DNA of 64,000 bases from JAHJDS01 sp964569795. GTDB taxonomy: Bacteria; Desulfobacterota; Desulfarculia; Desulfarculales; JAHJDS01. Below are positions 1 to 8,384 of this stretch, one piece after another. Location: assembly GCA_964569795.1 (NCBI GenBank), contig CAZMVB010000002.1, positions 124,001 to 188,000 on the forward strand. Reading direction: 5' to 3'. The translations under genes and the position numbers were made by a program. Under the pieces are notes generated by a model. It worked only from the letters and a program-made list of their open reading frames with translations, ran no database searches and was not told the DNA's origin. The first letter of the stretch is position 1. Each line of letters begins with the position of its first letter.

Positions 1-439
1 CGGACGGGTGGTCCTCTCGGACCGGGTCCGGATCAACCGGGCCGTGGAGACCGGCGAATTTCTGGAAAACCCGGCCTTCAACGCGGCCGTGGACCGGGCC
101 CTGGCAAAAGACAGGCGGGTCCATTTGCTGGGCATCGTCTCCTTTTACTCCTCCCACGGCTCCCTGGATCACCTTTATGCCCTCATGGAGTTGTGCGCCC
201 GGCGCGGCGTGGACCATTTGTTCGTCCACGCCATGCTCGGGCGCCGCGGCGAACGGCACGAATCGGGCGCGGCCTACATCGGTCAGGTCGAACAACGGCT
301 GGCCGATCTGGGCCGGGGCCGGCTGGCCTCGGTCATCGGCCGCTACTGGTCCCTGGATCGGGAGGGCAACTGGGACCGAGTGGCCAAGGCCTTTCGGCTG
401 TACGCCCGGGGCGAGGGCACCCCGGTCAGGGCCGAATAA
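1..439 (+). pseudogene. gpmI: 2,3-bisphosphoglycerate-independent phosphoglycerate mutase fragment (left-edge partial, C-terminally short)
   Basis: The reading frame is open from the window edge and ends at TAA 437-439. The protein begins in the conserved GRVVLSDRVRINRA segment and continues through SSHGSLDHLYAL, HAMLGRRGE and IGRYWSLDREGNWDRV to GEG. This is the inserted phosphotransferase domain of iPGM, the glycolytic enzyme interconverting 3- and 2-phosphoglycerate. In the family the GEG motif lies near residue 200 of about 510, and the C-terminal metal-binding phosphatase half should follow. Here the frame stops six codons after GEG, no other frame continues the homology, and the next gene starts 73 bp later. 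The gene therefore looks broken, unless the upstream part, which is not visible, has an unusual order. Confidence 0.75.
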
Positions 440-456
440 CCCCGCCGGGCGGGACG

Positions 457-471
457 GGGCTTGACAAGCCC
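457..471. promoter_or_regulatory. 15-bp palindrome overlapping a TTGACA box
   Basis: GGGCTTG-A-CAAGCCC is a perfect 7-bp inverted repeat around a single base. Its centre holds TTGACA (461-466), and a weak AT-rich GATTTT follows about 19 bases downstream. It could be a promoter with an operator-like symmetry for the PHP gene at 513. A terminator is less likely because no T-run follows. This is a weak call. Confidence 0.25.
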
Positions 472-512
472 GGCCCGGTGACCGAGATTTTCCAGAGGAA
501 CAACGGAGAATC

Positions 513-1469
513 ATGTCTGCCGCCCCCTTTTTCCATGGGCCTCGTCGGGCCGGCCCCCCCGGCCCCGAGGCGGCCCCGGGCTGGGTCGATCTGCACGCCC
601 ATTCCACGGCCAGCGACGGGACCTATCCTCCGGCCGAGGTGGCCCGGTTGGCGGCCGAGGTTGGACTCATGGCCGTGGCCCTGACCGACCACGACACCGT
701 GGCCGGTCTGGACGAGTTTCTGGCCGCCGGACGGGACCTGGACCTGGCCGCGGTCCCCGGGGTCGAGATCAGCGCCAATCATCCCCAGGGCACGATGCAC
801 CTGGTCGGGCTGTTCGTGGATCGTCTTCATCCCGAACTGGGGGAGGCCCTGCGCTGGCTCCAGCAGGGCCGGGCCGAGCGGCACCCCAAGATGCTGGGGC
901 GGCTGAAAAATCTGGGCCTGGATCTGACCTGGGAAGAGGTCGAGAGGCAGGCCGGCGGGGGACAGGTGGGCCGGCCCCACTTTGCCCGGGCCATGCTGGC
1001 CCGGGGGTGGGTGTCCAGTTTTGAACAGGCCTTTGACCGATACCTGGGCAAGGGGCGTCCGGCCTACGTGGATCGCCGGCGGTTCGATCCGCCCCGGGCC
1101 ATCGACCTGCTCCACCGGGCCGGGGCCGTGGTCGTCCTGGCCCACCCCCAGACCCTGAACGCCTTCAACCTGGACGCCCTGGCCGAGGAGGTCGAGGAGC
1201 TCCGGGACATGGGCCTGGACGCCATCGAGGCCTGGCATCCGGTGATGGACTCGGCCTGGACCAGATCCCTGACCGACCTGGCCCGGAGACTGGACCTGGC
1301 CGTCTCGGGCGGGTCGGACTTCCACGGCGACAACAAGTCTGACGTCCGCCTCGGCGTGGGCCGGGGGACGCTCCGGGTGCCCGAGTCCTGCTATTGGGAG
1401 TTGCTCCGCCGGAACCACCGCCTCCGCTCCGGCCGGCCCCCGATCAAGGCAACCAGAGCAGATACCTGA
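513..1469 (+). CDS. PHP-domain phosphoesterase (RNase AM / TrpH-YciV-like)
   Basis: The 318-residue protein carries the full set of PHP metal-binding motifs: DLHAHSTASDGT near residue 27, LTDHDT near 67, VPGVEIS near 84, VVLAHP near 210 and GGSDFHG near 270. This arrangement matches the YciV/TrpH family, known as 5'-3' exonuclease or nucleoside 3',5'-bisphosphate phosphatase enzymes. The exact substrate cannot be read from the sequence. The ATG at 513 is preceded by GGAG at a good distance. The first 22 residues are a Gly/Pro/Ala-rich extension outside the domain. The 3' end overlaps the convergent hemolysin-III gene by 26 bp. Confidence 0.85.
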   Translation: MSAAPFFHGPRRAGPPGPEAAPGWVDLHAHSTASDGTYPPAEVARLAAEVGLMAVALTDHDTVAGLDEFLAAGRDLDLAAVPGVEISANHPQGTMHLVGLFVDRLHPELGEALRWLQQGRAERHPKMLGRLKNLGLDLTWEEVERQAGGGQVGRPHFARAMLARGWVSSFEQAFDRYLGKGRPAYVDRRRFDPPRAIDLLHRAGAVVVLAHPQTLNAFNLDALAEEVEELRDMGLDAIEAWHPVMDSAWTRSLTDLARRLDLAVSGGSDFHGDNKSDVRLGVGRGTLRVPESCYWELLRRNHRLRSGRPPIKATRADT

Positions 1470-2091
1470 TCATCAGGTAAAAATGACATGACGATCCGGC
1501 CAACACGAACAGGTGAAACAGTTCGTGGAAGCCAAAGGTCCCCGGCCAGGGATCGGGGCGCTGGAGGCCGTAGATGACCGCTCCCAGGCTGTAACAGATT
1601 CCGCCCGCCAGGAGCCAGATGAGAGCGCCGACGGGCACCGCCGCGGCCAGAGGGAAGATAGCCACCAGGCCCACCCAACCCATGATCAAATAAACAGCGG
1701 TCGATAACCAGCGGGGGGCGCTGAGCCAGAACAGTTTCAGGAAAAGGCCGGCCAGGGCCAGCCCCCACACGGCGCCGAAGATGGACCAGCCCCACCCTCC
1801 CCTGAGCGCCACCAGACAGAAGGGGGTGTAGGTCCCGCCGATGAGCACGTAGATCATGATGTGATCCAGGCGCCGCAGGACCCGGGTCGCCCCGGCCGAC
1901 ACCGGCAGCAGGTGGTAGCAGGCGCTGGCCGTGTAGAGCAGCACCAGGCTCACGCCGTAAACCACAAAGGACACCAGGTGCCACGGACCGGCATGCAGGA
2001 CCGACAACGCCACCAAGGCTCCCAGACCGGCCGCGGCCAGGACCGCCCCGGCCAGGTGGGTCAGGCCGCTGACCGGGTCTTTCAGCGTCAA
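1444..2091 (-). CDS. Hemolysin III / AdipoR-family (YqfA-like) integral membrane protein
   Basis: The product is a seven-helix membrane protein of about 215 residues. It has the family metal-ligand positions: a helix containing SACYHLLP, the LDHIMIYVLIGGTYTP segment, and HELFHLFVLAG near the C-terminus. It sits in the inner membrane and its physiological role is not established. A TTG at 2091 is preferred as start because AGGGAG lies 6 bases upstream and the product then begins at the usual TLKDPVSGLTH. The frame extends to another TTG at 2163, which would add 24 residues. It lies downstream of the transglutaminase-like gene on the same strand. Confidence 0.8.
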   Translation of the reverse strand: MTLKDPVSGLTHLAGAVLAAAGLGALVALSVLHAGPWHLVSFVVYGVSLVLLYTASACYHLLPVSAGATRVLRRLDHIMIYVLIGGTYTPFCLVALRGGWGWSIFGAVWGLALAGLFLKLFWLSAPRWLSTAVYLIMGWVGLVAIFPLAAAVPVGALIWLLAGGICYSLGAVIYGLQRPDPWPGTFGFHELFHLFVLAGSSCHFYLMIRYLLWLP

Positions 2092-2167
2092 CTCCCGCTC
2101 CCTGTTCGTGTCTTCAACAAAAAGAAACCCGGCGCCGCGTCGGGTCGCCAGGTCCAAGGTCAACGGC

Positions 2168-2812
2168 TCAGGCCTCGAAGTCGGCCATCCACTGGGTCAC
2201 ATTGTCCTCGCCGTAAACCCGTTTCCAGGCGGCGACGATCTCGTCCACGGGCACGTCGGCGTAAGCGCCGTGATGACGGACGTAGATCACGTGGGGCCGG
2301 CCGGCCAGGTCGTGTTTGTGAAAGATGGCGTCCCTTGTCCCGTCGAAGACGACCAGCTTGAGCCCGAGGCGGTCGCACAGCGGCCGCTCAAAGGACGGGG
2401 TCACCCGGAGCCACTTGTCCCGGACGAACATCTCCACGTAACCGTGATAGGTAAACACGTCCGTGGCCATCATCTCCCGGAGCCGGCCCTCGAACCTCAG
2501 GATGCGGATGTCGGCGAAGAGGAGCCGGGCCGGGATGCCCGCCGCCCGGCACAGGCCCACCAGCAGGGCCGATTTCTGGACGCAGTAGCCCTGGCCCCGG
2601 TCCAGGGTGAAGGTCGGCCGGTAGTGCTCGGGCAGAAAAAACGGCGAAAAGGGATTGTAGCGGACGTTGTCCCGGACGTACTCGAACAGGGCCACGGCCC
2701 GGGCCTCGGGTTCGGTCGCGGCGCCGGTCAGTTCCCCGACCAGGGCCGCCAGGCGGGGGTTGTCGGAGTCGATGATCTGGGTCGGCTGCAGGAAGTCGCG
2801 GGGATCGCTCAT
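2168..2812 (-). CDS. Transglutaminase-like cysteine protease-fold protein
   Basis: The 214-residue cytoplasmic protein has the transglutaminase core: Cys in GQGYCVQKSALLVGLCRAAG, followed by GIPARL and the His segment TYHGYVEMFV. The usual catalytic Asp position is occupied by VTPSFE, so the third triad residue is uncertain. Bacterial members include peptidases and many of unknown function. The ATG at 2812 is chosen because GAGGT lies just upstream; a GTG three codons earlier is possible. Its 5' end faces the hypothetical pair at 2943 across a 130-bp intergenic region. Confidence 0.75.
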   Translation of the reverse strand: MSDPRDFLQPTQIIDSDNPRLAALVGELTGAATEPEARAVALFEYVRDNVRYNPFSPFFLPEHYRPTFTLDRGQGYCVQKSALLVGLCRAAGIPARLLFADIRILRFEGRLREMMATDVFTYHGYVEMFVRDKWLRVTPSFERPLCDRLGLKLVVFDGTRDAIFHKHDLAGRPHVIYVRHHGAYADVPVDEIVAAWKRVYGEDNVTQWMADFEA

Positions 2813-2882
2813 GGAGGCCACCTCGGAGTAAAGTTCGGGCCATATTACCCGCCGGAGGCCGGGCGGTCAAACCGGTCTGGCT

Positions 2883-2911
2883 TTGACAACCTTTCTGGGG
2901 GAGTATATATA
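2883..2911 (+). promoter_or_regulatory. Near-consensus sigma-70 promoter
   Basis: A perfect -35 box TTGACA (2883-2888) is followed after 17 bases by TATATA (2906-2911), inside the AT-rich run TATATATAAA. This is striking in such GC-rich sequence. It would start transcription near 2918, about 25 bases before the ATG at 2943, and so drive the two unknown genes downstream. Confidence 0.75.
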
Positions 2912-2942
2912 AAGAGCATTTGGTCGTGAGGATCTAGGGTCC

Positions 2943-3545
2943 ATGGATCACGCCGACCTCGCCCGCAGCCTGGAACGACTTTCCAGGAAGGTCAACGATC
3001 TGGCGGAGAGGCACACCCCGATCCTGGCCGATAAGTTGAATCGTATCGACGAGTTGGCCCAAAGACAGGCCGCCCAGGCGGCCGAGTTGAAACGGGTGCG
3101 GGACAGGCTTCAGACCCTGGTTACGGCCCTGCCCGAGGACTCGCCGGCCAGGGCGCACCGCCGGCGCCAGTTGGCCAGGGTCGAGGCCAGGATCGAGTCC
3201 ATGGCCCCCAAGATCCTGTTGTTGACCGAGCGGGCCCGGCGGTTGCGGGACCTGGGTCTGCGCCTGCTGGGCCTGATCGAGGCCGAGAACCTGGTCGTCG
3301 AGGCACTCCTGGTCGATCTTCGGACCTGGCTGGTGGCCCGGGAGGAGTCGTTGCGCCGTCAGGTGGACCTGGCTAGGCGGATCCTGGTCACCCAGGGGCT
3401 TCCCCTGGATGATGACCGGGACCGGTCGGAGGCCGGCGAGGCCGGCATCGATCAGATCGTCGAGCAGATTTTAGGGGAAAACGCAGGCGAAGAACTGGAG
3501 CTGTTGTTGGCCGACATGGACGAGGCGGCCACGGTAGGGAGTTGA
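2943..3545 (+). CDS. Unknown coiled-coil protein
   Basis: I do not recognise this 200-residue protein. It is highly charged, rich in Leu, Arg, Glu and Ala, and almost entirely helix-forming, with heptad-like stretches across roughly residues 1-60 and 75-150. The acidic C-terminus contains GEELELLLADMDEAA. No signal peptide or membrane segment is visible, so a cytoplasmic structural or adaptor role is likely. A purine-rich GAGGATC lies before the ATG. It follows a strong promoter. The next gene begins about 20 bp after its stop, or overlaps it if the TTG at 3542 is used, so the two are probably made together. Confidence 0.65.
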   Translation: MDHADLARSLERLSRKVNDLAERHTPILADKLNRIDELAQRQAAQAAELKRVRDRLQTLVTALPEDSPARAHRRRQLARVEARIESMAPKILLLTERARRLRDLGLRLLGLIEAENLVVEALLVDLRTWLVAREESLRRQVDLARRILVTQGLPLDDDRDRSEAGEAGIDQIVEQILGENAGEELELLLADMDEAATVGS

Positions 3546-3565
3546 AGTTGAGTGCGGAAAATAAA

Positions 3566-4102
3566 ATGGACGCCAACCAGACCCAACACCTGGTCCGGCT
3601 GGCGGTCAGGATATATGGACTCATTTCGGAACGGTTTCCGGCCCAGACCGAGGGCCTGCTGGACGTCCTGGACCAGATCAAGAAGGCCTCCAAAAAGAAA
3701 CGCGACGACCGGCGCGTCCTCCTGGCCCAGGAACTGCCGCCGGTCATCCTGATCCTGACCCTCAATTACCTCGAGGGTCACGAGGAGTTCTCGGCGCAAC
3801 AGATCCATCCCCTGCTGGGGTATCTGGTCAGCGTCTTTTCGCTGGAGTACAAGGAGCACTACGCCGACCAGCAGGACCCCCTCAAGGAGATGCTGGGCCG
3901 GATCGACTGGTATCTGGACGGGGACAAGGGCTCGGTCCAGGAGTTGCTGGCCTTCTTCTTGGGCGAGGAACTGAACCTCAAGTCAGAGGACCTGGTCGAG
4001 CCGCTGTCCGAGTACCTCCGGGAGGTGCTGATTCCCGATCTGTCCAAGCGGATCGATCTGAGCTTCCTCTACGAGAAGCACTTCACCAACCTGTCCGGCT
4101 GA
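3566..4102 (+). CDS. Unknown alpha-helical protein
   Basis: This protein of about 178 residues is not recognised. It is predicted all-helical, with a Lys-rich patch (DQIKKASKKKRDDRR, near residue 40) and an otherwise acidic composition. The ATG at 3566 gives MDANQTQHLV. In-frame TTG codons at 3542 and 3548 could add up to eight residues and would overlap the upstream stop. No membrane segment or catalytic motif is visible. Its position directly behind the coiled-coil gene under one strong promoter suggests the two products act together, but nothing in either sequence names the function. Confidence 0.6.
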   Translation: MDANQTQHLVRLAVRIYGLISERFPAQTEGLLDVLDQIKKASKKKRDDRRVLLAQELPPVILILTLNYLEGHEEFSAQQIHPLLGYLVSVFSLEYKEHYADQQDPLKEMLGRIDWYLDGDKGSVQELLAFFLGEELNLKSEDLVEPLSEYLREVLIPDLSKRIDLSFLYEKHFTNLSG

Positions 4103-4164
4103 GGAGGCGGGCGGCCCTGACGGGCCTCGATTGCGGGTCGGCCCGACCTTGGGGCCAAGGGGCG

Positions 4165-4827
4165 TCACGACGGGAGGTGTTCGGTCAGCCCGGACAATCT
4201 CGTCAGGACCAGGTCCGGCCCGGCGGCCCTGAGTTCTTCCAGGTCCGCGAAGCCGCCGCCGACCGCGGCCACGGCCACCCCGGCCGCCCGGGCCGCGGCG
4301 ATGTCCGCCAGGGTGTCCCCGATCATCAGGGCCTCCTCGGGCCTCGCTCCCAACAGGTCCAGGGCCAGCTCGATCAGGTCCGGATCGGGCTTGATGGCCC
4401 GGCCGGGCCGGAAGCCGACCACCCGCTGGAAATGGTCCCCGAGCCCCAGCTCAATGACGATCCTCTCGGCCAGGTCCTCGGTCTTGTTGGTGACCACGGC
4501 CTTGGGATGGGGCAGGGCCTGCAGGGTTTCCTGGACGCCCGGAAAGGCCCGGGTGGTGTCCAGGCAGTGGGCGACGTAGCGCTTCCTGAAGACGGTGATC
4601 AGCTCCTCGGCCCGATCGGCCCGCCCCTGCTCGGCGGCGAGGGCCCGGAGCTGGGTGACGATCCCCCGGCCCATCCGGGCCCTGATGGACTCTTGGCCGG
4701 GGGAATCCAGGCCGGTCATGCCCAGGGCCCAGTCCATGGCCGCGCTCAGGTCCTCGGCCGAGTCGGACAGGGTGCCGTCCAGGTCGAACAACAGGCACCG
4801 GATCTTGGCAGCGTCAAAAAAAGTCAT
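4165..4827 (-). CDS. HAD-superfamily hydrolase, phosphoglycolate phosphatase-like
   Basis: The 220-residue protein shows all four HAD motifs: FDLDGTL near residue 14 (nucleophile Asp), VVTNKT near 111, the Lys of KPDPDLIELAL near 147, and MIGDTLADI near 168. A helical cap lies between motifs I and II, as in the Gph/PGP subfamily, which dephosphorylates phosphoglycolate and similar small phosphates. Substrate specificity is not determinable here. It starts at ATG 4827 and is a single gene converging on the unknown pair to its left and diverging from hypA to its right. Confidence 0.85.
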   Translation of the reverse strand: MTFFDAAKIRCLLFDLDGTLSDSAEDLSAAMDWALGMTGLDSPGQESIRARMGRGIVTQLRALAAEQGRADRAEELITVFRKRYVAHCLDTTRAFPGVQETLQALPHPKAVVTNKTEDLAERIVIELGLGDHFQRVVGFRPGRAIKPDPDLIELALDLLGARPEEALMIGDTLADIAAARAAGVAVAAVGGGFADLEELRAAGPDLVLTRLSGLTEHLPS

Positions 4828-4861
4828 GTTCGCCCGCCGCGTCGGGTAAGTCCAGATGCAC

Positions 4862-4882
4862 CCCCGACCTTGATCGTCGGGG
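4862..4882. other. Inverted repeat between the HAD gene and hypA
   Basis: CCCCGAC and GTCGGGG form a perfect 7-bp stem around a 7-base loop in the 199-bp divergent spacer, followed at once by a second small symmetry, GGGGTGACCCC. It could be an operator or a leader hairpin for either divergent gene. No clear promoter boxes were found nearby. Confidence 0.3.
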
Positions 4883-5026
4883 TGACCCCGTCATTGATGA
4901 CCAGGGCGTGATTCAGCTTTTCAAAAGGACACCGGACCCAGTCTAGCGGTCCGGCCCCGGGGAATCAAGCGGCCTTTCTTGACCCCCCCGGGGGCCTGTG
5001 TTACCTTTGATCGCCTGGAGTCGCCG

Positions 5027-5365
5027 ATGCATGAAATGTCCCTGGTCCAGTCCATCCTGGACATCGTGTTCGAAGAGGCCGAACGGCACCACGTCCAAAA
5101 GATCACGGCCGTCAACCTGGTCGTGGGCCGGTTGACGGCCGTGGTACCCGAACAGATGGAATTCGCCTTCGAGATGCTGACCGAGGACACCCCGGCCGCC
5201 GGGGCCAAGCTGAACCTGGAGTTTGTGCCGGCCGGGGCGGCCTGCAGCCAGTGCGGCCACGAATACGTGGTCAATGACAGCGATTTTCTGTGTCCCCAGT
5301 GCCGCGGCCCCGGCCTGGTCATGTCAGGCCGGGAGCTGCAGATCGCCTCGATCGAGGGGGAGTGA
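5027..5365 (+). CDS. hypA: Hydrogenase nickel-insertion protein HypA
   Basis: The 112-residue protein begins MHEMSLVQSI, with the N-terminal amine, His2 and Glu3 forming the nickel site. Its zinc site is the two CxxC pairs Cys73/Cys76 and Cys89/Cys92 (CSQCG and CPQC). HypA works with HypB to deliver nickel to the large subunit of [NiFe]-hydrogenase. The start at 5027 is set by this motif and by a GGAG just upstream; the longer in-frame extension would bury His2. hypB follows after 9 bp. Confidence 0.95.
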   Translation: MHEMSLVQSILDIVFEEAERHHVQKITAVNLVVGRLTAVVPEQMEFAFEMLTEDTPAAGAKLNLEFVPAGAACSQCGHEYVVNDSDFLCPQCRGPGLVMSGRELQIASIEGE

Positions 5366-5374
5366 GGGGGTTTA

Positions 5375-6037
5375 ATGGTCGAGATATCGGTCGATCGCCC
5401 GGTGCTCGAGGCCAACGAGAGACTGGCCGCCGAGTACCGCCGCCAGTACGATCAGGCCGAATGCCTGGTGATCAACGTCATGTCCTCGCCCGGGGCGGGC
5501 AAGACGACGCTTTTGGAGCGGACCCTGGAGCGGATCGCCCCAAAAATCCGGGTGGCGGTGATCGAGGGCGACATCGCCACCTCCGAGGACGCCGAGCGCA
5601 TCGCCGACCAGGGGGTGACCGCGGTCCAGATCAACACCGACGGGGCCTGCCACCTGGACGGGGTGATGATCGGCCCGGCCCTGGCCGCCCTGCCCCTGGC
5701 GGACCTGGACCTGCTGGTCATCGAGAACGTGGGCAACCTGGTCTGCCCGGTCGAGTTCAACCTGGGCGAGCACTTCCGCCTGGCCGTGCTCAGCGTCACC
5801 GAGGGCCACGACAAGCCGGCCAAGTACCCGGCCCTGTTCCGCGAGTCCAGGGCCCTGGTGATCAACAAGATCGACCTGTTGCCCTACGTGGACTGCGACG
5901 TGGCCCGCATCCGGCGCGACGTCCTGGCCATCAATCCGGACCTGGAGATCTTCGAGTTGTCCTGCCGGACCGGCCAGGGCCTGGAGGCCTGGTGTGACTG
6001 GCTCCTGGGGGAGATTGACCGGTGGCCCAAGCCGTAA
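5375..6037 (+). CDS. hypB: Hydrogenase nickel-incorporation GTPase HypB
   Basis: This is a 220-residue SIMIBI-class GTPase. It has the P-loop SSPGAGKTT at 37-45, IEGDIATSEDA near 63, ENVGNLVCP near 117 and NKIDL for guanine recognition. Cys92-His93 and Cys124 form the metal site at the dimer interface. It lacks both the N-terminal CxxCGC nickel site and the His-rich stretch found in some HypB proteins, so it is a minimal form. Its 3' end overlaps the hypF start by 16 bp, which points to translational coupling. Confidence 0.95.
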   Translation: MVEISVDRPVLEANERLAAEYRRQYDQAECLVINVMSSPGAGKTTLLERTLERIAPKIRVAVIEGDIATSEDAERIADQGVTAVQINTDGACHLDGVMIGPALAALPLADLDLLVIENVGNLVCPVEFNLGEHFRLAVLSVTEGHDKPAKYPALFRESRALVINKIDLLPYVDCDVARIRRDVLAINPDLEIFELSCRTGQGLEAWCDWLLGEIDRWPKP

Positions 6038-8352
6038 GGTCCCGGGTCCGGATCAGGATCGAGGGCATCGTCCAGGGCGTCGGCTTCAGACCGTTCGTTT
6101 ACGCCCTGGCCGGCCGGTTCCATCTGGGCGGTTTCGTGACCAACACATCGCGGGGCGTCCTGATCGAGGTCGAGGGCGCCCCGGCCGACCTGGACTCCTT
6201 CACGGCCCGGCTCGAAACCGACAAGCCGCCCCTGGCCCACCTGACCCGCCTGACCGCCCGGCCCCTGCCCCTCGCCGGCGAGACCGAATTCGCCATCAAA
6301 CAGAGCCGGGTCGAGGCCGACCGGCTGGTGCTCATCAGCCCGGACGTGGCCACCTGCCCCGAGTGCCTGACCGAACTGTTCGACCCCGGCGACCGGCGCT
6401 TTCACTACCCGTTCATCAACTGCGTCAATTGCGGCCCGCGCTACACCATCATCGCCGACGTGCCCTATGACCGGCCGACCACGACCATGGCCCGGTTCAC
6501 CATGTGCCCCGACTGCCAGGCCGAGTACGACGACCCGACCGACCGGCGCTTTCACGCCCAGCCCAACGCCTGCCCGGTCTGCGGCCCGAGGGTCTGGCTG
6601 ACCGACCCGGCCGGTAAAAGACTGACGGCCGACGATCCCGTCGCCACGGCCGCGGCCTGGCTGGCCGAGGGCAAAATCGGGGCGATCAAGGGCCTGGGCG
6701 GGTTTCACCTGGCCGTGGACGCGGCCGACGAGGCGGCCGTGGCCGAACTGCGGCGACGCAAGGGCCGCTACGAAAAGCCCCTGGCGATCATGGCCCGGGA
6801 CCTGGACACGGCCGGTGAGTTGGGGCACTTCTCGGACGAGGAGGCGGCGGCCATGTCCTCGCCCCAGCGGCCCATCGTCCTGATCCGGCGGCGGGGTGAG
6901 GCGGCCGTGGCCCCGTCGGTCGCCCCGGGCAATCCCCATCTGGGGATCATGCTGCCCTACACGCCCCTCCATCACCTCCTGCTCCGGACCGGCCGGCCCT
7001 GTCTGGTCATGACCTCGGGCAACGTCTCCGAGGAGCCGATCCAGATCGACAACGACGCGGCGATCAAGGGTATCGGCCACGTCGCCGACTTCTTCCTGAT
7101 GCACGACCGGGACATCCTGCTGCGGAGCGACGACTCGGTGGTCTTTGTCGAGGCCGGCCAGACCCGGCAGATCAGGCGCTCCCGGGGCATGGTGCCCACG
7201 CCCATCTTCCTTAACCGCGAGACCGAACCGATCCTGGCCCTGGGGGCGGAACTCAAGAACACCATCTGCCTCACCCGCCGCGACCACGCCTTCATCTCCC
7301 AGCACGTGGGAGACCTGGACAACGCCGAGACCCTGGCCTTTTTCGAGCTGACCATCGAGCACCTCCAACGCATCCTCCAGGTCAGGCCAAGGCTGGCGGC
7401 CCACGACCTTCATCCCGACTACCTGTCCACGGTCCACGCCCGGACCAGGCTGGACCTGCCCCGGGTGGTCGTCCAGCATCACCACGCCCACGCCGTGAGC
7501 TGCCTGGCCGAACACGACCTGGACGAGCCGGTCATCGCCCTCTGTCTGGACGGCACCGGGTTCGGCCCGGACGGAACGGTCTGGGGCGGCGAATGCCTGA
7601 TCGCCGAGCGCCACGGTTACACCCGCCGGGGACGCCTGTTCCACCTCCATCTCCCCGGGGGGGACAAGGCGGTCCAGCAGCCCTGGCGGGTGGCCCTGGC
7701 GGCGCTTGCGGCCGCGTTCGGCCCGGACGGGTTCGACCCCGCCCTGCCGGTCGTGGCCGACCACGGCCCGGACATCCCCCTGGTGGCGAGCATGATCGAC
7801 AAGGGCGTCAACGCGCCGCAGACGTCCTCCCTGGGCCGCCTGTTCGACGCCGTGGCCGCCCTGATCGACCTCCGCCAGGAGGTGAGCTTCGAGGGTCAGG
7901 CGGCCATGGAACTGGAGATGATCCTGGATCGGTCGGCCGTGGCCGGGCCTTACCCCCACGACCTGCTTGTCGAGGGCGATCTGTTCGTCCTGGACACCCG
8001 GGACCTGGTCCGGGCCGTGGTCGAGGACCTGGCCCGGGGAGTCACCCCGGCGGTGATCAGCCTCCGGTTCCACCGGACCGTGGTCGAGGGCCTGGCCCGC
8101 CTGGGCCGGTGGGTGAGACGGGAGACCGGTCTGAACAAGATCGTCCTGAGCGGGGGCTGCCTGATGAACCGTTACCTGATGGCCCACCTCCCCCGGCGTC
8201 TCGGGGAGGACGGCTTCGAGGCCTATACCCAGGTCCTGGCCCCGAGCAACGACGGCGGCGTCTCCCTGGGCCAGGCCGTGGCCGCCGACGCGGCCGCCCG
8301 GCAAGGTCTGATCCAAGGTGATGAAACCGTGCTCGGCCCCCTGACCGACTGA
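6022..8352 (+). CDS. hypF: Carbamoyltransferase HypF (hydrogenase maturation)
   Basis: The 776-residue enzyme makes the thiocarboxamide on HypE that becomes the cyanide ligands of the NiFe site. Its domains appear in the usual order. An acylphosphatase-like domain comes first (GIVQGVGFRPF, Arg23). Two zinc fingers follow, with Cys112, 115, 134, 137 and then 162, 165, 184, 187. A YrdC-like nucleotide-binding domain comes next, and the Kae1-like carbamoyl-transfer domain contains HHHAH near residue 486. It starts with GTG at 6022 inside hypB. Confidence 0.95.
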   Translation: MAQAVRSRVRIRIEGIVQGVGFRPFVYALAGRFHLGGFVTNTSRGVLIEVEGAPADLDSFTARLETDKPPLAHLTRLTARPLPLAGETEFAIKQSRVEADRLVLISPDVATCPECLTELFDPGDRRFHYPFINCVNCGPRYTIIADVPYDRPTTTMARFTMCPDCQAEYDDPTDRRFHAQPNACPVCGPRVWLTDPAGKRLTADDPVATAAAWLAEGKIGAIKGLGGFHLAVDAADEAAVAELRRRKGRYEKPLAIMARDLDTAGELGHFSDEEAAAMSSPQRPIVLIRRRGEAAVAPSVAPGNPHLGIMLPYTPLHHLLLRTGRPCLVMTSGNVSEEPIQIDNDAAIKGIGHVADFFLMHDRDILLRSDDSVVFVEAGQTRQIRRSRGMVPTPIFLNRETEPILALGAELKNTICLTRRDHAFISQHVGDLDNAETLAFFELTIEHLQRILQVRPRLAAHDLHPDYLSTVHARTRLDLPRVVVQHHHAHAVSCLAEHDLDEPVIALCLDGTGFGPDGTVWGGECLIAERHGYTRRGRLFHLHLPGGDKAVQQPWRVALAALAAAFGPDGFDPALPVVADHGPDIPLVASMIDKGVNAPQTSSLGRLFDAVAALIDLRQEVSFEGQAAMELEMILDRSAVAGPYPHDLLVEGDLFVLDTRDLVRAVVEDLARGVTPAVISLRFHRTVVEGLARLGRWVRRETGLNKIVLSGGCLMNRYLMAHLPRRLGEDGFEAYTQVLAPSNDGGVSLGQAVAADAAARQGLIQGDETVLGPLTD

Positions 8353-8384
8353 GCAGACAAGAGGGCTCGGCCCGAGGCAAAGGC

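Noticed and set aside
4103..4164. Terminator between the unknown pair and the HAD gene
   Set aside because: Short GC symmetries such as GGTCGGCCCGACC occur, but there is no T-run on either side.
5884..8316. 810-codon open frame on the minus strand opposite hypF
   Set aside because: It is the reverse complement of a certain hypF gene in GC-rich DNA. Its product is rich in Gly, Val, Gln and His without family motifs.
8353..8384. Possible hypC between hypF and hypD
   Set aside because: The gap is only 32 bp; HypC needs about 70-90 codons.
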